DNA of 64,000 bases from CALACW01 sp963627915 (GTDB taxonomy: Bacteria; Bacillota; Clostridia; Oscillospirales; Acutalibacteraceae). Positions 60,056 to 64,000 of the stretch are shown in pieces. The notes beneath the pieces were generated by a model that made no database searches, was not told the DNA's origin, and saw nothing but the letters and a program-made list of their open reading frames with translations. Numbering within the stretch: position 1 is the first letter of the stretch; every line of letters begins with the position of its first letter. Position numbers and translations under genes: made by a program. The stretch lies in the NCBI GenBank assembly GCA_963627915.1, contig CAVGCY010000012.1:30462-94461 (forward strand). Reading direction: 5' to 3'.

Positions 60056-60769
60056 ATGTTTATTTCACGTGAATTAATGATTTCCTCCGCTTCTTATTTC
60101 GGAGTGGATTTGAACGATAATCAGGTTGATATGTTTGATTCCTATGCACGTATGCTTCATGATTATAATGAAAAGGTTAATCTTACGGCAATTACCGACC
60201 CTGACGGCATTGTTATTAAACACTTTGCCGATTCTCTTGCTCTTTTTAAATATACGGATATACGAGATTCAATGAAAATTGCGGATGTCGGTACGGGCGC
60301 GGGTTTTCCGGGGTCCGCTTTGCTTATTGCCCGTGATACTCTTAATGTAACAATGTTTGACGCTGTCAATAAAAAGCTTGATTTTATCAGATTTGCTCTC
60401 GGTGAACTCGGACTTAACGCAGACGTTGTTCATATCAGAGCCGAAGACGCGGGCAGACGCGCAGAGTACCGTGAGAGTTTTGATATGGTTACGGCGCGCG
60501 CTGTCGCTCAGATGCGTATTTTATCCGAATATTGCGTTCCTCTTGTTAAACTCGGCGGAATTTTTGCTCCGATGAAGGGTGAAATTTCTGATGATGAAAA
60601 ACAGACAGGCTTCTCCGCCCTTAATAATATAGGAATGAAATTATATGATACAGTGAGTTATAATATTCCTACCGGCGAAGCGAGAAATATATTTTTATCT
60701 AAAAAAATATCGCATACTTCTCCCAAATACCCGCGTAATTCCTCTCAAATTTCAAAAAAACCGCTTTAA
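60056..60769 (+). CDS. rsmG: 16S rRNA (guanine-527-N7) methyltransferase RsmG
   Basis: A 237-aa SAM-dependent methyltransferase (GidB). The SAM motif is VADVGTGAGFPGSAL, followed by DAVNKKLDFIRFA and VTARAVAQM. The end (SPKYPRNSSQISKKPL) is the family's typical KYPR...K-PL tail. GAGG precedes the ATG. Codons here are more AT-rich than in genes left of the origin. A parS-like sequence overlaps its second to seventh codons. Confidence 0.95.
   Translation: MFISRELMISSASYFGVDLNDNQVDMFDSYARMLHDYNEKVNLTAITDPDGIVIKHFADSLALFKYTDIRDSMKIADVGTGAGFPGSALLIARDTLNVTMFDAVNKKLDFIRFALGELGLNADVVHIRAEDAGRRAEYRESFDMVTARAVAQMRILSEYCVPLVKLGGIFAPMKGEISDDEKQTGFSALNNIGMKLYDTVSYNIPTGEARNIFLSKKISHTSPKYPRNSSQISKKPL
60061..60076. 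promoter_or_regulatory. degenerate parS-like site
   Basis: TATTTCACGTGAATTA matches the parS consensus TGTTTCACGTGAAACA at 13 of 16 positions, including the whole TTTCACGTGAA core. It lies inside the start of rsmG. Confidence 0.5.
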
Positions 60770-60887
60770 TCTGTTTTTTCTTCAATTTATTATATACAAA
60801 ATTCCCTAAATTTTGTTCATCCGATATGTTATTATCTGTTCACGGCAGAAAAACATATCGGACTTTTTTTTCGGAGGTGTTATTGTC

Positions 60888-61706
60888 TTGGGTTTAAAGA
60901 AACGTAATTCGGATTGCGTCGTATATATATCGCCTTATAATATCGAACCGAATCCGTATCAGCCCCGAAAATCCTTTGATTATGAATCTCTTTATTCTCT
61001 TTCGGAGTCAATTAAATACAACGGAGTTTTACAGCCGTTGATTGTTCGGGATAAAGGAAATAATTTTTATGAGCTGATTTCAGGCGAAAGACGATTGAGA
61101 GCCTCTAAAATTGCCGGACTTGCGCTTGTTCCCTGTCTTATAAGGAATGTTAATATTACTGACAGCGCAGTGTTTGCGATTATCGAAAATTTACAGAGGC
61201 AGAATCTTAATTTCTTTGAGGAGGCTGAAGGTTTATGCAGACTTATATCCGATTTCGGTTTTACGCAATCTCAAATCGGTATTAGGCTCGGAAAAAGTCA
61301 GTCCTCCCTGTCCAATAAAATACGTCTTTTGAAAATTCCGTATGAATTCAGACAGCGTATTATTGATAATTCCCTTACTGAACGTCATGCGAGAGCATTA
61401 ATTAAAATCAATGATGAGTGTATGATGAAAAATACGCTTGAATATATTATACTTAATAATCTAAACGTTTCTCAGACCGAAAAATATATTGATTCTCTTA
61501 TAAATTCCGAATCCTGTATTTCAAATAAACCAAGACTTAGAATGCTTACGGATGTTCGTCTTTTTATAAATTCAATAACGCAGGCTGTTAATACTATGAC
61601 GGACGCAGGTATAAACGCCGATTTAAAACGAACAGAGGACGATAATTCCATTATTTTTACCGTAACAATCGATAAATCAAAAAAGGTTTATAATTCTGTT
61701 TCATAA
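60888..61706 (+). CDS. parB: chromosome-partitioning protein ParB
   Basis: A ParB/Spo0J-type CTPase of about 273 aa. It has the CTP-binding motifs GERRLRA and ENLQRQNLN, a helix-turn-helix (FTQSQIGIRLGKSQSSLSNKIRLL) and a C-terminal dimerisation part. I place the start at TTG 60888, 10 bp after GGAGG; the ATG at 60813 has no site. Two perfect parS sites lie within 1.3 kb downstream, so it is ParB rather than Noc. No ParA/Soj gene is adjacent. Confidence 0.9.
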   Translation: MGLKKRNSDCVVYISPYNIEPNPYQPRKSFDYESLYSLSESIKYNGVLQPLIVRDKGNNFYELISGERRLRASKIAGLALVPCLIRNVNITDSAVFAIIENLQRQNLNFFEEAEGLCRLISDFGFTQSQIGIRLGKSQSSLSNKIRLLKIPYEFRQRIIDNSLTERHARALIKINDECMMKNTLEYIILNNLNVSQTEKYIDSLINSESCISNKPRLRMLTDVRLFINSITQAVNTMTDAGINADLKRTEDDNSIIFTVTIDKSKKVYNSVS

Positions 61707-61765
61707 GCGTTTTACGCTTTTGAATAAATGCCCATATCTTTCTCTTTCACACCCACATCCGACAG

Positions 61766-61795
61766 AAAGAGGCGAGTCGTTTGATTCGCCTCTTT
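61766..61795. terminator. bidirectional terminator after parB
   Basis: AAAGAGGCGA pairs perfectly with TCGCCTCTTT around a 10-nt loop, followed by TT. It separates parB from the convergent ATPase gene. Confidence 0.88.
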
Positions 61796-61804
61796 TTGTC
61801 GTTA

Positions 61805-61820
61805 TGTTTCACGTGAAACA
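61805..61820. promoter_or_regulatory. parS site
   Basis: TGTTTCACGTGAAACA, a perfect 16-bp parS palindrome, just past the parB terminator. Confidence 0.97.
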
Positions 61821-61822
61821 TT

Positions 61823-62890
61823 TTATTTTAGAATTTCTTTAACTATCTCGGATGTATAATCGTTGAGTGATTCAAAGTCCATAGCTTCAATGTAATATGA
61901 TTCAAGTCTGTCGTGAAGTTCTTTTGCTGTTTTTAAATGTCCTTCTGCCATCAGCAGAGCGTTTTTCTTTGCCTTCAACGCAGAATTAAGAGTTTCATTT
62001 TCAATTTTAATCGTTTTATTATAAAATCTCGATACATGGATTAAATTCCTGTCTGTTTTTATTTTATAATTATTATTATCTGTTATATATGCTTTTTTTA
62101 TTTCGGGAAGTATAATATGTTCCGTTGTTTTGACCGGATTTAAAAATGACTTACATTTGATTATATTTCTGTGCTCTTTTTCATTAAATGATATAAGTTC
62201 ATTTATCATTATTTTGGACAAAACGGAGTAGTCGTCCTTGATAACCGTTATATCCTCACACTGACTGTAAACGGATTCTCTGTAAAATATTATTCCTTCG
62301 GGTGTAAGAGCGTTAATTATTCTGTTTTTAATAACCGGAATTTTATTTATATTAATTTCACCTTCATTTTTCCTTTTTTCTCTGTATAGAAATCTTTTTA
62401 ATTTATCACGGTCCGTATTTCTTAAGACTTCCCTGTTTATTTCATTTTGAATTAATTGTGCAGCTTTTAAATATCTGACGCACTTGGCATGTTCGGCTGA
62501 TATTTGAGTAGAATATTTAATTATTTTATCACTGTTTTTTCTTAATGTATCCTTATTCCAGTACTCGTTTAAAGTGATAAGATTTTCCGAAGCTCCGGGA
62601 AATTTCGGTTCTAATACATGCGGAGGCGTTCCGTCCGCAATTGATATTTTTAAATCATTAAATATAACGCCGTCAAGACTGTTCGGGTCTGATGAACAAT
62701 AAATTTTTTCATACTCAATATTTTTATTGTCGGCAATCTTGCAGAGGTTTTTCATTAAGGTTGACTTACCTGTTCCCGGTCCGCCTTTTATAATATACAA
62801 TGTCCAACCGTCGTAAGGGTCGTATAATTCATTAAAAAGAGAAACGAAACCATCTGCGCTGTTACAGCCTAAAAAATAACTTTGTGACAT
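61823..62890 (-). CDS. P-loop ATPase of unknown function (PRK06851-like)
   Basis: A 355-aa protein with a classical Walker A (KGGPGTGKSTLM, about residues 34-45) and the conserved phrases YCSSDPNSLDGVIFNDLKISIADGTPPHVLEPKFPGA, which mark a family of Clostridia ATPases without known role. The second half is Lys/Asn-rich and repeats the layout in weaker form. It is not a ParA: the Walker A is not the deviant KGG-x-GKT type. GGAAGGAG precedes the ATG. It is flanked by two parS sites. Confidence 0.8.
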   Translation of the reverse strand: MSQSYFLGCNSADGFVSLFNELYDPYDGWTLYIIKGGPGTGKSTLMKNLCKIADNKNIEYEKIYCSSDPNSLDGVIFNDLKISIADGTPPHVLEPKFPGASENLITLNEYWNKDTLRKNSDKIIKYSTQISAEHAKCVRYLKAAQLIQNEINREVLRNTDRDKLKRFLYREKRKNEGEININKIPVIKNRIINALTPEGIIFYRESVYSQCEDITVIKDDYSVLSKIMINELISFNEKEHRNIIKCKSFLNPVKTTEHIILPEIKKAYITDNNNYKIKTDRNLIHVSRFYNKTIKIENETLNSALKAKKNALLMAEGHLKTAKELHDRLESYYIEAMDFESLNDYTSEIVKEILK

Positions 62891-62955
62891 TGTTAAAACT
62901 CCTTCCGAATTAATATTACATAATTATAATATTCATTATTTCCGAAAGAGTTACA

Positions 62956-62971
62956 TGTTTCACGTGAAACA
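62956..62971. promoter_or_regulatory. parS site
   Basis: TGTTTCACGTGAAACA, identical to the site at 61805, in the gap between sleB and the ATPase gene. Confidence 0.97.
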
Positions 62972-63081
62972 ATGTTATAAATTGGTATAAAAGTTAAAAT
63001 AAAACAGGAGTATTTATAAAACGGAAAATGCCATATATTATATACAATTATATATATACGCCGGAATTTAAAAAATGATTG

Positions 63082-63792
63082 TCAGATACAGAACCTGTGA
63101 CTTCCTATTACGGTTATAACGGTTCTCGACAGCATCCATTTGTTGGAAGTTTTTGCCGGATTATAATAATAAATAGCTCCCCCGCTCGGATCCCATCCGT
63201 TAATAGCCGCCTGCGCGGCTTTTTTAGCTGTTGATGAAGGCTCAACCTTCCAGTTGCTGTCCGTCACACAGTCAAAAGCACCCTTTTGATAAATTACGCC
63301 GGAAACGGTATTCGGAAACGACGGATGCTTTACTCTGTTTAAAATTACCGCGCCGACAGCGACCTGACCCGTGTATGACTCCCCTCTTGCCTCGCCCGCG
63401 ATAACTTTTGCAAGAAGATAAACGTCGTTTGAACTGTATGATGAATTTGACGAGGCGGAGGATGAATCAAGACCGAGATACAGCAGAGTTTTCGGACCTG
63501 CTATTCCGTCTGCCGTTATACCGCAGTTTTTCTGAAATTTAATTACCGCGCTTCTTGTGCCCGTCCCGTATATTCCGTCGACCGTTCCGGTATAATAACC
63601 GAGCTGTTTTAATTTTTTTTGAATGCTTCTGACCTCGTCCCCCCTGCTGCCGAGCTGAGATAGAACGCCTACTGAATTATTTTTGTATGTTTCGCCGGCG
63701 CAATGAAAAATAAAAGTCATTGTAAAAGCTAATAAAATTATAATAAAAATCTGCCATGACTTCTTTAATACGGTTTTTAATTTTACTTTCAT
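63082..63792 (-). CDS. sleB: spore cortex-lytic enzyme SleB-like
   Basis: A 236-aa exported cell-wall hydrolase: N-terminal membrane/signal segment (about 12-32), a peptidoglycan-binding repeat (LGSRGDEVRSIQKKLKQLGY...GIAGPKTLLYLG) and a SleB/CwlJ catalytic domain with the catalytic Glu in IAGEARGESYTGQVAVGAVILNRV. It digests spore cortex during germination as a lytic transglycosylase. The usual partner ypeB is not next to it. A possible sporulation-type promoter lies upstream at 63814-63843. Confidence 0.92.
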   Translation of the reverse strand: MKVKLKTVLKKSWQIFIIILLAFTMTFIFHCAGETYKNNSVGVLSQLGSRGDEVRSIQKKLKQLGYYTGTVDGIYGTGTRSAVIKFQKNCGITADGIAGPKTLLYLGLDSSSASSNSSYSSNDVYLLAKVIAGEARGESYTGQVAVGAVILNRVKHPSFPNTVSGVIYQKGAFDCVTDSNWKVEPSSTAKKAAQAAINGWDPSGGAIYYYNPAKTSNKWMLSRTVITVIGSHRFCI

Positions 63793-63813
63793 TAAAATAA
63801 ATCTCCCTTTGAC

Positions 63814-63843
63814 TATAATGGTTACAATGATATTTTACCCTCA
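63814..63843 (-). promoter_or_regulatory. possible sigma-G/sigma-F-like promoter of sleB
   Basis: On the minus strand, TGAGGG, 17-bp spacer and CATTATA. The -10 fits the forespore CATNNTA pattern; the -35 is only a partial match. SleB genes are forespore-expressed in Bacillus. Confidence 0.35.
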
Positions 63844-63953
63844 ATTTTGGATACTACTTATATGAAAATAGTGGTTAAAATGTATGGTTTATACTATATA
63901 TTGTGTAGGTAAAAAAATGTTATGGACTGTTGAAAATTTTTTTTAAAAAGGTG

Positions 63954-63982
63954 TTGACAATGAAAAAAAAGTGTGGTAATAT
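63954..63982 (+). promoter_or_regulatory. consensus sigma-A promoter reading out of the window
   Basis: Perfect TTGACA (63954-63959), 17-bp spacer, TAATAT (63977-63982). It must serve a plus-strand gene or RNA beyond the right edge. Confidence 0.8.
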
Positions 63983-64000
63983 ATGCAAGCCGTTTGAGGA

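Noticed and set aside
61823..62890. ATPase next to parB as a possible ParA/Soj
   Set aside because: Its Walker A is the classical GPGTGKS type, not the deviant KGG-x-GKT of ParA, and the following motifs belong to another family.
1..64000. Search for rRNA, tRNA, tmRNA, CRISPR arrays, prophage and transposase genes
   Set aside because: Reading both strands by eye gave no convincing candidate; a covariance-model scan would be needed to exclude small RNAs.

Overview
The window looks like the replication-origin region of a spore-forming Clostridia chromosome, probably Oscillospiraceae/Ruminococcaceae. The reasons are the Firmicutes order dnaA-dnaN-yaaA(S4)-recF-remB-gyrB-gyrA, the sporulation genes yqfC, yqfD, a ylbJ-like gene and sleB, a type III glutamine synthetase, dockerin-like repeats on secreted proteins, strong Gram-positive ribosome binding sites and sigma-A promoters with 17-bp spacers. 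No rRNA, tRNA, CRISPR array, prophage or insertion sequence was seen. The lineage is inferred from gene content only.

Layout. 0-19 kb is a mixed accessory/housekeeping region: M28 peptidase, alpha/beta hydrolase, MFS and PAP2 pair, VTT-family membrane protein, LysR regulator, a secreted M4 protease with an N-terminal dockerin-like pair, a PaaI thioesterase, a DUF2804 protein, a GHMP sugar kinase coupled to a nucleotidyltransferase, a dockerin/LRR surface protein, and a metallophosphoesterase-YhcH-BirA operon. 19-23 kb is hypB-hypA followed by a large FeS/FAD oxidoreductase. 23-29 kb is the classic yqfC-yqfD-phoH-ybeY-era-recO cluster, with a divergent YlbJ-like gene. 29.6-34 kb holds a DtxR-type regulator, a two-component system and glnN. 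34-44 kb has two parts of an extracellular acyl-modification set (SGNH plus DUF4358 lipoprotein; MBOAT plus DHHW), with GH2, cca, nrdR and an FTR-like/thioredoxin pair between them. 44-50 kb has a membrane protein, an ECF S component, a frameshifted gene, ogt, an SDR, a repeat element and an LCP ligase. 50.5-60 kb is gyrA-gyrB-remB-recF-S4-dnaN-dnaA. 60-64 kb is rsmG, parB, a P-loop ATPase and sleB.

Most notable observations. (1) The dnaA-dnaN gap carries a cluster of TTTTGAAC repeats and no TTATCCACA boxes, while the DNA-recognition motif of DnaA is itself altered; this suggests a divergent DnaA box. (2) An identical 18-bp sequence sits upstream of a VTT membrane protein, a DtxR-type regulator and a two-component system, and probably defines a small regulon. 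(3) Two perfect and one degenerate parS site lie within 3 kb of a ParB gene that has no ParA neighbour. (4) A compound direct/inverted repeat beside the LCP gene includes a copy of that gene's 3' end. (5) A galacturonokinase-like GHMP kinase is translationally coupled to a sugar-1-phosphate nucleotidyltransferase. (6) A hypAB pair stands beside an FeS/FAD oxidoreductase with no hydrogenase in view.
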